Positions 53,082-61,389 of a stretch of DNA of 64,000 bases are shown here, one piece after another (the first letter of the stretch is position 1; each line of letters begins with the position of its first letter). The DNA comes from DAOMFB01 sp963721385. Its GTDB lineage: Bacteria > Acidobacteriota > Thermoanaerobaculia > UBA5066. The notes beneath the pieces are model-generated. The model was not told the origin of the DNA, did no database searches, and saw nothing but the letters and a program-made list of their open reading frames with translations. The translations under genes were made by a program, and so were the position numbers. The stretch spans positions 367,232 to 431,231 of the forward strand of contig CAVRJB010000016.1 of the NCBI GenBank assembly GCA_963721385.1. The letters are read 5' to 3'.

Positions 53082-54640
53082 GTGGCCTTCCTCCGCCGGA
53101 GAGCGCCGAACGTCTCCCCCACCTCGGGCGCCTGAAGGGCGACCGCCGTTCCGACGAAGAGGCCAGCACCGAGCGCCGCGACGCCGACGACCCAGACGAC
53201 CCGGACGGCGAAGGGCCACGCGGCGTCGTACGGCAGGAGCCGCTGCGCGACGGCGAGGACGCCGAGCGCCATGACGAGCGTCGCTGCCGCGAGGCGCCCG
53301 ACCGAGGCGAGGACGCTCCGGAGGCCGAGCGCGCCGATCTTCAGCCTGAGGAGAATGAGCAGGATCCCGAAGTTCACCCAGAAGCCGGCCGACGTCGCGA
53401 GGGCGACCCCGGCGTGCTTCATCGGGCCGGCGAGCGCCACGCAGAGGAGCCAGAAGACGCCGAGGTCGAACGTCCCGACGGCGACCGGCGTCCGCGTGTC
53501 GTGGAGCGCGTAGAAGGCCTGCGTCAGGATCTTCACGCCCGCCGCCGCATAGAGCCCGAGCGCGAAGAAGACGACCGCGATCGCCGTCTGCGTCACGTCA
53601 AGCGCTTCGAAGCGGCCCCGGCGGAAGATGACGTCGACGACGGGCCGGGCGAGGAGGATGAGCCCGACCATGGACGGAATCGTCACGAACCCGACGAGCC
53701 TGAGCGACAGCGAGAGCGTCTCGCGGAATCGCCCCCATCCCTCCTCCCCTGCCTGCTCGGAGAGCGACGGCAGGACGGCACGGGTCAGCGAAACGACGAA
53801 CCCTCCGAGGACGAGGTCGACGACCCGGAAGGCGCAGTAATTGAACGTGACATATGAGTTCCCGAGCGCGGCGAGCGTCCGGCTGGAGATCAGGAAGGAG
53901 ATCTGCCCCACGCCGTAGCCGTAGAGACGCGGGGCGATGAGGAGGGCCGTCTCCTTCACCTCCGGGTCGCCGAACGGGTCGCCGCCGAACCTCATGCCGA
54001 GCTTCCGCGCGGCCGGCGCCTGCATCAAGAACTGCGTGAGGCCGCCGGCGAGGACGCCGGCGACGAGCGCCGTCGTCGGGGGAACGCCCGCCGGCGCGAG
54101 AAGCCACGCCGCGGCGACGATGGCGAGGTTCAGCGCGATCGGCGTCGCCGCCGACAGCTGGAAGCGCCCCTTCGCGTTCAGCCACGCCTCGAGGAGCGCC
54201 GCGGCCGAGACGAGGAGGATGTACGGGAAGAGCCATCGCGTCAGCGTCACGGTGAGGTCGAACTTCCCGGGCGTCGTCTTGAATCCCTCGGCGAAGAGGG
54301 CCACGAGGAACGGCGCCGCGGCGACGCCGACGGCGGTCAGGACGACGAGGACGAGGAGAAGCAGGGTGAGCATCCGCCCCGCGTAGACCCCCTCCTCCCC
54401 CGGCCGCTCGCGCTGCACCTTCTTCGCCATCGGCACGAACGCCCCCGGCAGGCCCCCTTCGCCGACGATGGCGCGGAAGGCGTTTGGAATCCGGAACGCC
54501 GTGTAGAAGGCGTCCGAGAGCGCCGAGGCCCCGAGGAAGCGGGCGATCGTGGCGTCCCTGAGGACGCCGGTCAGGCGCGACACGGCCGTCCAGGCCGTGA
54601 TCCCCCACGCCGACCGGACCACCCCGTGCGCGTCGCTCAA
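53078..54640 (-). CDS. murJ: Lipid II flippase MurJ
   Basis: The 520-residue product has about 14 membrane segments. Its beginning, SAWGITAWTAVSRLTGVLRD followed by ATIARFLGASALSDAFYTAF and RAIVGEGGLPGAFVPM, is the MviN/MurJ signature, including the first-loop arginines needed for lipid II flipping. QAFYALHDTRTPVAVGTFD is another conserved block. It flips the peptidoglycan precursor across the inner membrane. The start is a TTG at 54640, 9 bases after TACAAT (54655-54650), a possible -10. Confidence 0.92.
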   Translation of the reverse strand: MSDAHGVVRSAWGITAWTAVSRLTGVLRDATIARFLGASALSDAFYTAFRIPNAFRAIVGEGGLPGAFVPMAKKVQRERPGEEGVYAGRMLTLLLLVLVVLTAVGVAAAPFLVALFAEGFKTTPGKFDLTVTLTRWLFPYILLVSAAALLEAWLNAKGRFQLSAATPIALNLAIVAAAWLLAPAGVPPTTALVAGVLAGGLTQFLMQAPAARKLGMRFGGDPFGDPEVKETALLIAPRLYGYGVGQISFLISSRTLAALGNSYVTFNYCAFRVVDLVLGGFVVSLTRAVLPSLSEQAGEEGWGRFRETLSLSLRLVGFVTIPSMVGLILLARPVVDVIFRRGRFEALDVTQTAIAVVFFALGLYAAAGVKILTQAFYALHDTRTPVAVGTFDLGVFWLLCVALAGPMKHAGVALATSAGFWVNFGILLILLRLKIGALGLRSVLASVGRLAAATLVMALGVLAVAQRLLPYDAAWPFAVRVVWVVGVAALGAGLFVGTAVALQAPEVGETFGALRRRKAT

Positions 54641-54725
54641 GCCGGAGCGATTGTAGTCGCCGCTTTGCTATCCTCCCGGTTCCTCACCGTCGATCGAGAC
54701 GCGTTCCATGGACCGGAGGTTCTGC

Positions 54726-55151
54726 ATGGCTGGATCCGTCAACAAGGTCATCCTCGTCGGGCACCTCGGGGCCGATCCCGAAATGCGGCAGACGACCGCC
54801 GGCGTTCCGATCGCGCGGCTGAGGGTCGCGACGAGCGAGACGTGGAACGACCGCGCCACCGGGCAGAAGCAGGAGCGGACCGAGTGGCACACGGTCATCG
54901 CCTACGACAAGCTGGCCGGCATCTGTGAGCGCTACCTCTCGAAGGGGCGGCTCGTCTACATCGAGGGCGCCCTCCAGACGCGCTCGTGGGACGACAAGGA
55001 AACCGGCCAGAAGCGTTACGCCACCGAGATCAAGGCGCGGGACATGAAGATGCTCGGCGGCCGGCCCGAGGGCTCGTCCGGCGTCGGCCCGGCGGTCTCG
55101 GAGCCGGCGGCCGCGGCCGGCGGCGGCGACGACGACGACGTGCCCTTTTAG
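54726..55151 (+). CDS. ssb: Single-stranded DNA-binding protein
   Basis: The product is 141 residues from the ATG at 54726. It has the OB fold of SSB: VNKVILVGHLGADPEMRQTT, PIARLRVATSETWNDRATGQ, EWHTVIAYDKLAGICERYLS, GRLVYIEGALQTRSWDDKET. It ends in a short Gly/Ala linker and the acidic tail DDDDVPF that recruits replication and repair proteins. The upstream in-frame ATG at 54708 would add six residues and is less likely. It is convergent with nagZ. Confidence 0.93.
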   Translation: MAGSVNKVILVGHLGADPEMRQTTAGVPIARLRVATSETWNDRATGQKQERTEWHTVIAYDKLAGICERYLSKGRLVYIEGALQTRSWDDKETGQKRYATEIKARDMKMLGGRPEGSSGVGPAVSEPAAAAGGGDDDDVPF

Positions 55152-55152
55152 G

Positions 55153-55226
55153 AAGAACGGGCAGCTCGCTTCGCTCGCCGATTCTCAGAATGGTGAACTA
55201 AGCCTGTTCTTGACGAATCGGCGAGC
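55153..55226. repeat. Nested inverted repeats between ssb and nagZ
   Basis: The outer arms AAGAACGGGC (from about 55154) and GCCTGTTCTT (to about 55211) pair with one mismatch. GCTCGCCGATTC (55173-55184) and GAATCGGCGAGC (55215-55226) are a perfect 12-bp pair, so two alternative hairpins compete. The site lies between convergent genes and may end transcription both ways, although it has no T-run. Confidence 0.5.
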
Positions 55227-55258
55227 TGTTGCCGGCGAAGCCCGAGTTTCCTGACCGT

Positions 55259-56338
55259 CTAAGAAAATTCCTCTTCGGCCCTTTTCTCCCGGGGCTTCTC
55301 CAGCAGATCGAGAAACGCCTTCACGTCGTCCGCCAGTGACGTCCACGCCGCCGGCGTGAACGGCGGGCGGGGGGCGGAGGCGCAGCGGCTCCTCAAGGCG
55401 TCGAGCCGGGCGAGCACGTTCGCCGGGGCGCCCGACGCTTCGGCGGCCCGTGCGACGCACTCCTCGTACTCCTCGATCCCCTTCGCCACGACGAGGACGT
55501 CGGCGCCGGCCGCCGCCGCGCTCGAGCAGCGGTCCGGGAGCGTGCCGCCGAGCGCTCCCATCGTCAGGTCGTCCGTATAGGTCACGCCCCGGAACGCGAG
55601 ACGTTCGCGGAGGAGCGCGTAAAAGAAAGGGGTGAGGGACGCCGGTGACGCCTCCCCCGTGAAGCCGGGGTAGGCCGCGTGAGCCACCATCACGCCGTCG
55701 GCGCTCCGGACCAGCTTCGAGAACGGGTGGACGTCGGTCACCATCAGGTCGACGTCGTGCGCGTCGACGACCGGAAGCGAGAGGTGCGAGTCGACCGGCC
55801 CGCGCCCGAGCCCCGGAAAGTGCTTGAGGCAGGTGGCGATCCCCGCGCGCGCGAGGCCGTGGAGGAAGACGGTCCCCGAGAGAGTCACGTCCTCCGCGTG
55901 AAAGCCGAAGCAGCGCCCCTCGAGTACGACCGCGCCGGTGCCAGGCTGAGCGAGGTCGACGACGGGGGCGAAGTCGACGTCGAAGCCGAGGAGCCTCGCC
56001 GCGCGCCCCATCAGGAACGCGCCCTCGTGGACGCGGTCGGATCCCTTCGCCGCGACGAGCGCGGCAGACGGGAACTTCAGGCCGAGGAGCGGCCCGATCC
56101 GGTCGACCGTCCCCCCCTCCTGATCGACGAAGAGAAGGCGGGGGGACCCGCTGCCAATTCGCCGAAGCTCTTCGATGAGCGCCGCCGCTTGTGAAGCGGA
56201 AGAGAGATTTCTTCCAAAGAGAATGAACCCGAGCGGAGGCTGCGCGGAGAAGAGCGAACTCTCCTGCAGCGAAAGCTCCGGTCCTTCGAGCCCGAACACG
56301 AAACGCCCGGCGGCGGCCTTCAGCTCCTCTGCATTCAC
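55259..56338 (-). CDS. nagZ: Beta-N-acetylhexosaminidase, family 3 (NagZ)
   Basis: The 359-residue product has GFILFGRNLSSASQAAALIE, LLFVDQEGGTVDRIGP, CLKHFPGLGRGPVDSHLSLP, the NagZ signature with the general acid His, and VTYTDDLTMGALGG with the Asp nucleophile. No signal peptide is present, so it works in the cytoplasm on recycled muropeptides, removing GlcNAc from anhydromuropeptides. It is convergent with ssb and follows mutS on the same strand after 49 bases. Confidence 0.93.
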   Translation of the reverse strand: MNAEELKAAAGRFVFGLEGPELSLQESSLFSAQPPLGFILFGRNLSSASQAAALIEELRRIGSGSPRLLFVDQEGGTVDRIGPLLGLKFPSAALVAAKGSDRVHEGAFLMGRAARLLGFDVDFAPVVDLAQPGTGAVVLEGRCFGFHAEDVTLSGTVFLHGLARAGIATCLKHFPGLGRGPVDSHLSLPVVDAHDVDLMVTDVHPFSKLVRSADGVMVAHAAYPGFTGEASPASLTPFFYALLRERLAFRGVTYTDDLTMGALGGTLPDRCSSAAAAGADVLVVAKGIEEYEECVARAAEASGAPANVLARLDALRSRCASAPRPPFTPAAWTSLADDVKAFLDLLEKPREKRAEEEFS

Positions 56339-56387
56339 CTTCTAAGAAGATCCTCTTTGCAGGCCGCCGCCCTTGCGGGGACCCATC

Positions 56388-59021
56388 TCATTCTTCCCCC
56401 CGCAGCCGGTGCTGGAACGTGGCGAGGAGCTGGAGGGCGGCGAGCGGCGTCATCCCGTCGAGGTCGAGCTTCCCGATCGCGTCCAGGACCAGCTCTCCCT
56501 GCCCGCGGAAGAGGTCGAGCTGCGTCTCCTTCGGCGCCGGGTCGCCGGCGTGCTCGGCGAGGCGCGGCCGCCCGCCGACGTCGAGCTGCTGCACCTCGAG
56601 GTTGTGGAGGATCTCCCGCGCGCGCTGAAGGACCGGCTCCGGGATTCCCGCGAGGCGCGCCACCTGGACGCCGTACGAGCGGTCGGCCGTGCCGTCCGCC
56701 ACCTTTCGGAGGAAGACGACGTCACCGTTCCACTCCTTCGCCGTCATCGTCCGGTTCACGACGTCCTTCTTCACGAGCGCGAGCTCCGTCAGCTCGTGGT
56801 AGTGCGTGGCGAAGAGGACACGCGCAACGCCCTTCCCGTCGCCGCTTCCGCCGTCGTGGAGGCGCTCCGCGATGGCCCACGCCAGCGAGAGGCCGTCGAA
56901 CGTGGAGGTGCCACGGCCGATCTCGTCGAGGACGACGAGGCTTCGTGCGGTCGCGTGCCGGAGGATGTGCGCCGTCTCGGCCATCTCGACGAGGAACGTC
57001 GACTCGCCCCGGACGAGCGAGTCCGACGCGCCGACGCGCGTGAAGATCCGGTCCGTCAGGCCGACCGTGGCCGAGGCCGCCGGGACGAACGACCCGACGT
57101 GGGCGAGGAGGACGATCAGCGCGTTTTGGCGGAGGTAGGTCGACTTTCCCCCCATGTTGGGCCCGGTCAGGATGACGAGCCGCCCGCCCTCGCCGCCCAG
57201 CGCCGCGTCATTCGGCACGAAGGGCTCGCGAGGCCGCAGGGCCTCGACGACGGGGTGCCGCCCCTCCGTCACCTTCAGGACGGGCTCCTCGACGAGGACC
57301 GGCCGGACCCAGCGCCCACCTCGCGCGACGCGGGCAAGGGACGCGAACGCGTCGAGCCGGCCGAGCCGCGCCGTGGCTTCGAGGATCGCCGGGGCCTCCG
57401 CCACGAGCGAAGCGACCAGCTCTCCGAAGAGCTCGGCCTCGCGCGCGAAGAGATTCGCGTCCGCCGACCGGAGCTTCTCGTCGAGGTCGACCAGCTCCGG
57501 CGTCGCGTACCGCTCGACGGTCGCGAGCGTCTGCCGCTTGAGGGCTCCTTCCGGGATCTTCGCCCGCGCCGAGCCCGGCACCTCGAAGACGTGGCCGAAG
57601 ACCTGGTTGAACTTCACCCGGAGCGTCGGAATCCCCCGCGCCTCGCGCTCCCGCGCCTCGAGGGCCGAGAGGAGCGACGCTGCGTCGCGCCGCAGGGCCC
57701 GGAGCGAGTCGACCGACGCATCGACCCCGTCGCGGAAGATCCCGCCTTCGCGCGCCGTCGGCGGAGGCTCGGGGGCGAGCTTCCGTCGGGCGCGCTCGCC
57801 CGCCCCGGACGGGAAACCGGCCGGCGAGGCCTCGCCCCCCGGCCGGAAGAGACCGGCGCCAGCGTCTTTCAGGAGAGCCGCGATCCCGGAGGCCTTCGAG
57901 AGGCCCGTCGCGAGAGAGGCCACGTCGCGCGGGGTGGCCGACCCGACGGCGAGGCGGGAGAGGAGCCTCGGCAGATCGGGGACCTCGCGGAGCGCCTTCG
58001 CGAGCGCCTCGAGGCGCGCCGAGTCCTCGAGCAGCTCCTCGACCGCGTCGAGGCGTGCCTCGATGGCGGAAATCCTCGCCGACGGCCGCTCGAGAAGCTT
58101 CCGGAGCGCCCGGGCGCCGAAAGCGGTCGAGGTCCTGTCGACGACGTCGAGAAGCGTGCCGGTCCGGCTTCCGTCCCGGAGCGAGCGAAAGAGTTCCAGG
58201 TGCCCCGCTGTCACGGCATCGACGACGAGCCCCTCCTCGGCGGGTTCGGACCGCAACGAGGTGACGTGGGCACAGTCCGACTGCTGCGTCGTCCGCGCGT
58301 AATGGAGGAGCGACGCCGCCGCCTCGACGGCCGGGCCGGCGTCGGGAAGGCCGAACGGCTCGAGGGTGGCCGTCCGGAAGTGGCGCCGGAGAAGCTCCCC
58401 GGCCGCCGCTCCCCGTGGCGCCGCCTCAAGAGGCGAGAGCACCGGCGGCTCTCCACCGAGGGACGGGAGCCAGGACGCCACGGTCTCGCGGTCGCTTTCG
58501 AAACAGACGATCTCGGCCGGGACCCGCCGGCGAAGACCCTCGGCCGCCGCGTCCGCCCCGGCGAGCCTCGTGACCGAAAAGTCCCCGGTCGAGAGATCGA
58601 GGAACGCGAGCGCGGCGTCGTCCGTACCGACGGCCACGGCGGCCATTTCGTTGGCGCGGCGCGCGTCGAGGCGCTCCGGATCGAGGACCGTCCCCGGCGT
58701 GACGATCCGGACGATCTTCCTCGCAACGAGCGTCTTTCCCTTCTGCGGCGCCTCGGTCTGGTCGGCGATGGCGACCTTCTTCCCGGCGGCCACGAGCTTC
58801 GCCACGTACGGGTCGAGCTGGTGCCAGGGGATCCCGCACATCGGCGCCTCGATGTCGCTGTCGCGATGGCGGGCCGTCAGGACGAGGCCGAGCAGGGGCG
58901 CCGCCGTCTCGGCGTCCTCGTAGAACATCTCGTAGAAGTCGCCGAGCCGGTAGAGGAGGATCGCGTCGCCGGCCTCGCGCTTGAGGCCCCCGTACTGCTC
59001 GAGCATCGGCGTCACGCGCAT
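56388..59021 (-). CDS. mutS: DNA mismatch repair protein MutS
   Basis: The 877-residue product starts MRVTPMLEQYGGLKREAGDA, then YRLGDFYEMFYEDAE with the Phe-x-Glu mismatch-reading motif. It has the connector, core and clamp domains and the ATPase with P-loop LTGPNMGGKSTYLRQNALI, VLDEIGRGTSTFDGLSLAWA (Walker B) and TRVGASDSLVRGESTFLVEM. It detects mismatches and recruits MutL. The gene is divergent from tsaB with a 37-base gap that contains a palindrome. Confidence 0.95.
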   Translation of the reverse strand: MRVTPMLEQYGGLKREAGDAILLYRLGDFYEMFYEDAETAAPLLGLVLTARHRDSDIEAPMCGIPWHQLDPYVAKLVAAGKKVAIADQTEAPQKGKTLVARKIVRIVTPGTVLDPERLDARRANEMAAVAVGTDDAALAFLDLSTGDFSVTRLAGADAAAEGLRRRVPAEIVCFESDRETVASWLPSLGGEPPVLSPLEAAPRGAAAGELLRRHFRTATLEPFGLPDAGPAVEAAASLLHYARTTQQSDCAHVTSLRSEPAEEGLVVDAVTAGHLELFRSLRDGSRTGTLLDVVDRTSTAFGARALRKLLERPSARISAIEARLDAVEELLEDSARLEALAKALREVPDLPRLLSRLAVGSATPRDVASLATGLSKASGIAALLKDAGAGLFRPGGEASPAGFPSGAGERARRKLAPEPPPTAREGGIFRDGVDASVDSLRALRRDAASLLSALEAREREARGIPTLRVKFNQVFGHVFEVPGSARAKIPEGALKRQTLATVERYATPELVDLDEKLRSADANLFAREAELFGELVASLVAEAPAILEATARLGRLDAFASLARVARGGRWVRPVLVEEPVLKVTEGRHPVVEALRPREPFVPNDAALGGEGGRLVILTGPNMGGKSTYLRQNALIVLLAHVGSFVPAASATVGLTDRIFTRVGASDSLVRGESTFLVEMAETAHILRHATARSLVVLDEIGRGTSTFDGLSLAWAIAERLHDGGSGDGKGVARVLFATHYHELTELALVKKDVVNRTMTAKEWNGDVVFLRKVADGTADRSYGVQVARLAGIPEPVLQRAREILHNLEVQQLDVGGRPRLAEHAGDPAPKETQLDLFRGQGELVLDAIGKLDLDGMTPLAALQLLATFQHRLRGEE

Positions 59022-59032
59022 CAGGCGGCGGG

Positions 59033-59044
59033 GATGCTAGCATC
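59033..59044. promoter_or_regulatory. Palindrome in the divergent mutS-tsaB promoter region
   Basis: GATGCTAGCATC is a perfect 12-bp palindrome in the 37-base gap between mutS and tsaB. It reads TAGCAT on both strands, so the same bases could act as the -10 of both genes, 11-15 bases before each start codon. Confidence 0.5.
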
Positions 59045-59058
59045 GCGACACCGCCGAC

Positions 59059-59694
59059 ATGCGGGTTCTGGCCGTCGACACCGCGTCCCCTCTTCCCGCG
59101 CTCGCGCTCGTCGAGACGGGTGACGGCGCCGAAGGGCGCGCGACGGTGAGGGCTCTTCCTCCGAACGCCGCCGAGGCGCTTCCCGAAGCGGTCGAAGCGC
59201 TCCTCGCGAAGGGAGGCTCCGGCCTCGCGGCCGTCGATCGCGTCGCCGTGCTTTCGGGGCCGGGCTCGTTCACGGGCCTTCGGGCAGGTGCCGCGTTTGC
59301 GCGCGGCCTCGCCCGCGGCCTCGGCGTCCCCCTCGTCGCGGTTCGGACCTTCGCCGCGGCGTCCGAGGCGGCTCCGGGCGGCGACGCCACGTTTCTCCTC
59401 GAGGCCGGCCGCGGCGAGGTCCACCGGGCGCGGCGGCGCGCCGGCGCCCTCGACGAGGACGCCGCCCCGCTGCCGAGGGAGGAAGCGCTCCGGGAAGCGA
59501 AGGGCTCCCTCGTCGTGGAGGTCTCGACCTCCGGCGCCAGGCTCGCCCTCGCTCTCGGCCAGATCGCCGCCCGGGAAGGTCCGGCGTTCGCCGCGCTCGC
59601 TCCGACTTACGGCCGTCGGAGCGCTGCCGAAGAAAAGGAAGAGAAGGTGGACAGGACGGGCCGGGACGTGCCGGGAGGCGGAGCCCGCCCGTGA
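59059..59694 (+). CDS. tsaB: tRNA threonylcarbamoyladenosine biosynthesis protein TsaB
   Basis: The 211-residue product is an ASKHA-fold protein: VLAVDTASPLPALALVET at the N-terminus and VDRVAVLSGPGSFTGLRAGA, AFARGLARGLGVPLVAVRTF, the TsaB signature. The C-terminal half is variable, as in the family. It helps TsaD make t6A in tRNAs that read ANN codons. It overlaps the rimI gene by GTGA; tsaB-rimI adjacency is common and supports both. Confidence 0.9.
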   Translation: MRVLAVDTASPLPALALVETGDGAEGRATVRALPPNAAEALPEAVEALLAKGGSGLAAVDRVAVLSGPGSFTGLRAGAAFARGLARGLGVPLVAVRTFAAASEAAPGGDATFLLEAGRGEVHRARRRAGALDEDAAPLPREEALREAKGSLVVEVSTSGARLALALGQIAAREGPAFAALAPTYGRRSAAEEKEEKVDRTGRDVPGGGARP

Positions 59695-60200
59695 GCGCCA
59701 TCAAGAAGGAGATCTTCTTCCGCGATGTCCGGCCATCGGACCTCGACGCGGTCGCCGAGCTCGAACGAATCTCGTTCCCGGTGCCCTGGAAGCGCGAGTA
59801 CTTCGAGGTCGAGGTCGGCGCCCCGTACCGCTTCAACCGCGTCGTCCGCGACGAGCGCGGCCGGCTTCTCGGCTACGTCTTCTGCGCGTTCGCCGGTGGC
59901 GAGCTCCACGTCAACAAGATCTCCGTCGCGCCCGAATGCCGCCGCGAGGGCCTCGCGACCCGACTGATGGACGAGGTGTTCGCCCGCGCCCGCGCCGTCC
60001 GGGCGGAAGAAATCTACCTCGAGGTCCGCGTCTCGAACGCCCCGGCCCGCCTCTTCTACGAGGGGCTGGGGTTCGTGGAGACGGGCCGCCGCTCCCGGTA
60101 CTACCTGGACGGGGAGGACGCCCTCGTGATGGTCCGGCGGCTCCCCTTCCCTCGTCTTGACTCTCTCCGTCCCGAAAAGGGAGACTCCGGTCCGGACTGA
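59691..60200 (+). CDS. rimI: Ribosomal protein S18 alanine N-acetyltransferase, GNAT family
   Basis: The product is 169 residues from the GTG at 59691. It is a GNAT acetyltransferase with VRPSDLDAVAELERISFPVP, LLGYVFCAFAGGELHVNKIS, VAPECRREGLATRLMDEVFA (the acetyl-CoA binding turn) and NAPARLFYEGLGFVETGRRS. It should acetylate the N-terminal alanine of ribosomal protein S18. The tsaB overlap is the main reason for naming it rimI rather than a generic GNAT. Confidence 0.85.
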   Translation: MSAIKKEIFFRDVRPSDLDAVAELERISFPVPWKREYFEVEVGAPYRFNRVVRDERGRLLGYVFCAFAGGELHVNKISVAPECRREGLATRLMDEVFARARAVRAEEIYLEVRVSNAPARLFYEGLGFVETGRRSRYYLDGEDALVMVRRLPFPRLDSLRPEKGDSGPD

Positions 60201-60226
60201 CTCTCATCCCTCGGAAGGAGGTGCCG

Positions 60227-60463
60227 ATGCAGACCCTCACCGAAGACCTCAAGCGCGAGCTCGCCGACTCCCATGACGAGTTCAAGACCCTGCTGAAGAG
60301 CCACCGTGAGCACGAGCGGCGGCTGGCGGAGCTCGCGTCCAAGAACTTTCTCACCACCGACGAGGAGATGGAGGAGAAGCGCCTGAAGAAGGAGAAGCTC
60401 CATCTCAAGGATCGGATGGAAGAGATCGCGCGCGAGCACCGGGCGCGCGTATCGGCCCACTGA
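60227..60463 (+). CDS. DUF465 family small coiled-coil protein
   Basis: The 78-residue product starts at the ATG at 60227, behind GGAAGGAGG, rather than at the in-frame GTG at 60221. It is a helical hairpin: LKRELADSHDEFKTLLKSHR, EHERRLAELASKNFLTTDEE, EKRLKKEKLHLKDRMEEIAR, the pattern of DUF465/YdcH proteins. They are short, soluble and common, with no proven role. It lies between rimI and the pssA gene on the same strand. Confidence 0.85.
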   Translation: MQTLTEDLKRELADSHDEFKTLLKSHREHERRLAELASKNFLTTDEEMEEKRLKKEKLHLKDRMEEIAREHRARVSAH

Positions 60464-60494
60464 GGGCCCCTCGGGAGGGCCGGCCGGCTTTCCC

Positions 60495-61301
60495 GTGACC
60501 ATGACGACCCACCCGAAGCCCCGCCGCGGCATGCGGCGGGGGATCTACGTCCTCCCCGCCCTCTTCACGGTCGGAAACGTCTTCTGCGGCTACCTGTCGC
60601 TCGATTCCGCCGTCAAGGGCGACTTCCACTGGGCGGCCATCCTGGTTTTCGTCGCCGCGTTCCTGGACGGCCTCGACGGGCGCGTCGCGCGGCTGACGAA
60701 CACCACCTCCGCCTTCGGCGAGCAACTCGACTCCCTCGCCGACGTCGTCTCCTTCGGGGTGGCCCCTGCGTTCCTCGTCTACCGGTGGGGGCTCGTCGAG
60801 TTCGACCGCCTCGGGCTCGTCGTGTCGTTCCTGTTCCTCGTCTGCGGCGCCTGCCGCCTCGCGCGATTCAACGTGCAGGTGCACGTCGTCGACAAGCGCT
60901 TCTTCGTCGGGCTGCCGATCCCTGCCGCGGCCGGCACGCTCTGCAGCCTCATCTGGATCCTCCCGGAGCCGCTTCCGACTCGCGAGCTCAGGTCGATCTT
61001 CCTCGTCGTCACGATTCTCCTGTCGTTCCTGATGGTCTCGACGTTCCGCTACCGGTCGTTCAAGGACATCGACCTGAGGTCGCGCCGCTCGGCCATCCTC
61101 GTGCCGCTCGTCGGGCTCGTCCTCGCGGCGATCTTCTGGCAGCCGGCCTTGTCGTTCGGCGCCCTCCTCGTGACGTTTTCGCTCTCCGCCCCGGTCGGGA
61201 AGCTCCTGAACTACCTGCCGACGGCTCGCGCCCGCGAGCGGCGCGCCGCCGAGGCGGCCGCGCGCATCCCGGCCCCGGGGAGCCCCGCGCCCCCGACCTG
61301 A
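60495..61301 (+). CDS. pssA: CDP-diacylglycerol-serine O-phosphatidyltransferase
   Basis: The 268-residue product starts at the GTG at 60495 (an ATG at 60501 is in frame). It is a polytopic CDP-alcohol phosphatidyltransferase: LPALFTVGNVFCGYLSLDSA, FLDGLDGRVARLTNTTSAFG, EQLDSLADVVSFGVAPAFLV. The GxxDxxxD and VSFGVAP motifs are those of the membrane-type PssA. It makes phosphatidylserine, the precursor of phosphatidylethanolamine. A tandem repeat lies just after the stop. Confidence 0.9.
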   Translation: MTMTTHPKPRRGMRRGIYVLPALFTVGNVFCGYLSLDSAVKGDFHWAAILVFVAAFLDGLDGRVARLTNTTSAFGEQLDSLADVVSFGVAPAFLVYRWGLVEFDRLGLVVSFLFLVCGACRLARFNVQVHVVDKRFFVGLPIPAAAGTLCSLIWILPEPLPTRELRSIFLVVTILLSFLMVSTFRYRSFKDIDLRSRRSAILVPLVGLVLAAIFWQPALSFGALLVTFSLSAPVGKLLNYLPTARARERRAAEAAARIPAPGSPAPPT

Positions 61302-61304
61302 GCC

Positions 61305-61378
61305 GGACGCTTACTCCGTCCGTCTGGACGCTTACTCCGTCCGTCTGGACGCTTACTCCGTCCGTCAGGACGGAGTAA
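61305..61378. repeat. Three 21-bp tandem repeats ending in a hairpin
   Basis: The 21-base unit GGACGCTTACTCCGTCCGTCT is present at 61305-61325, 61326-61346 and 61347-61367, with only the last base changed in the third. Right after comes GGACGGAGTAA (61368-61378), the exact complement of TTACTCCGTCC in every unit, so any of the three could form the left arm of an 11-bp hairpin. In the last unit the loop is GTCA. There is no T-run. It may be a terminator or a slippage-prone site. Confidence 0.75.
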
Positions 61379-61389
61379 CCTCCGGAGAA

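Noticed and set aside
61305..61378. A CRISPR array
   Set aside because: The units are contiguous 21-mers with no spacers and no cas genes nearby.
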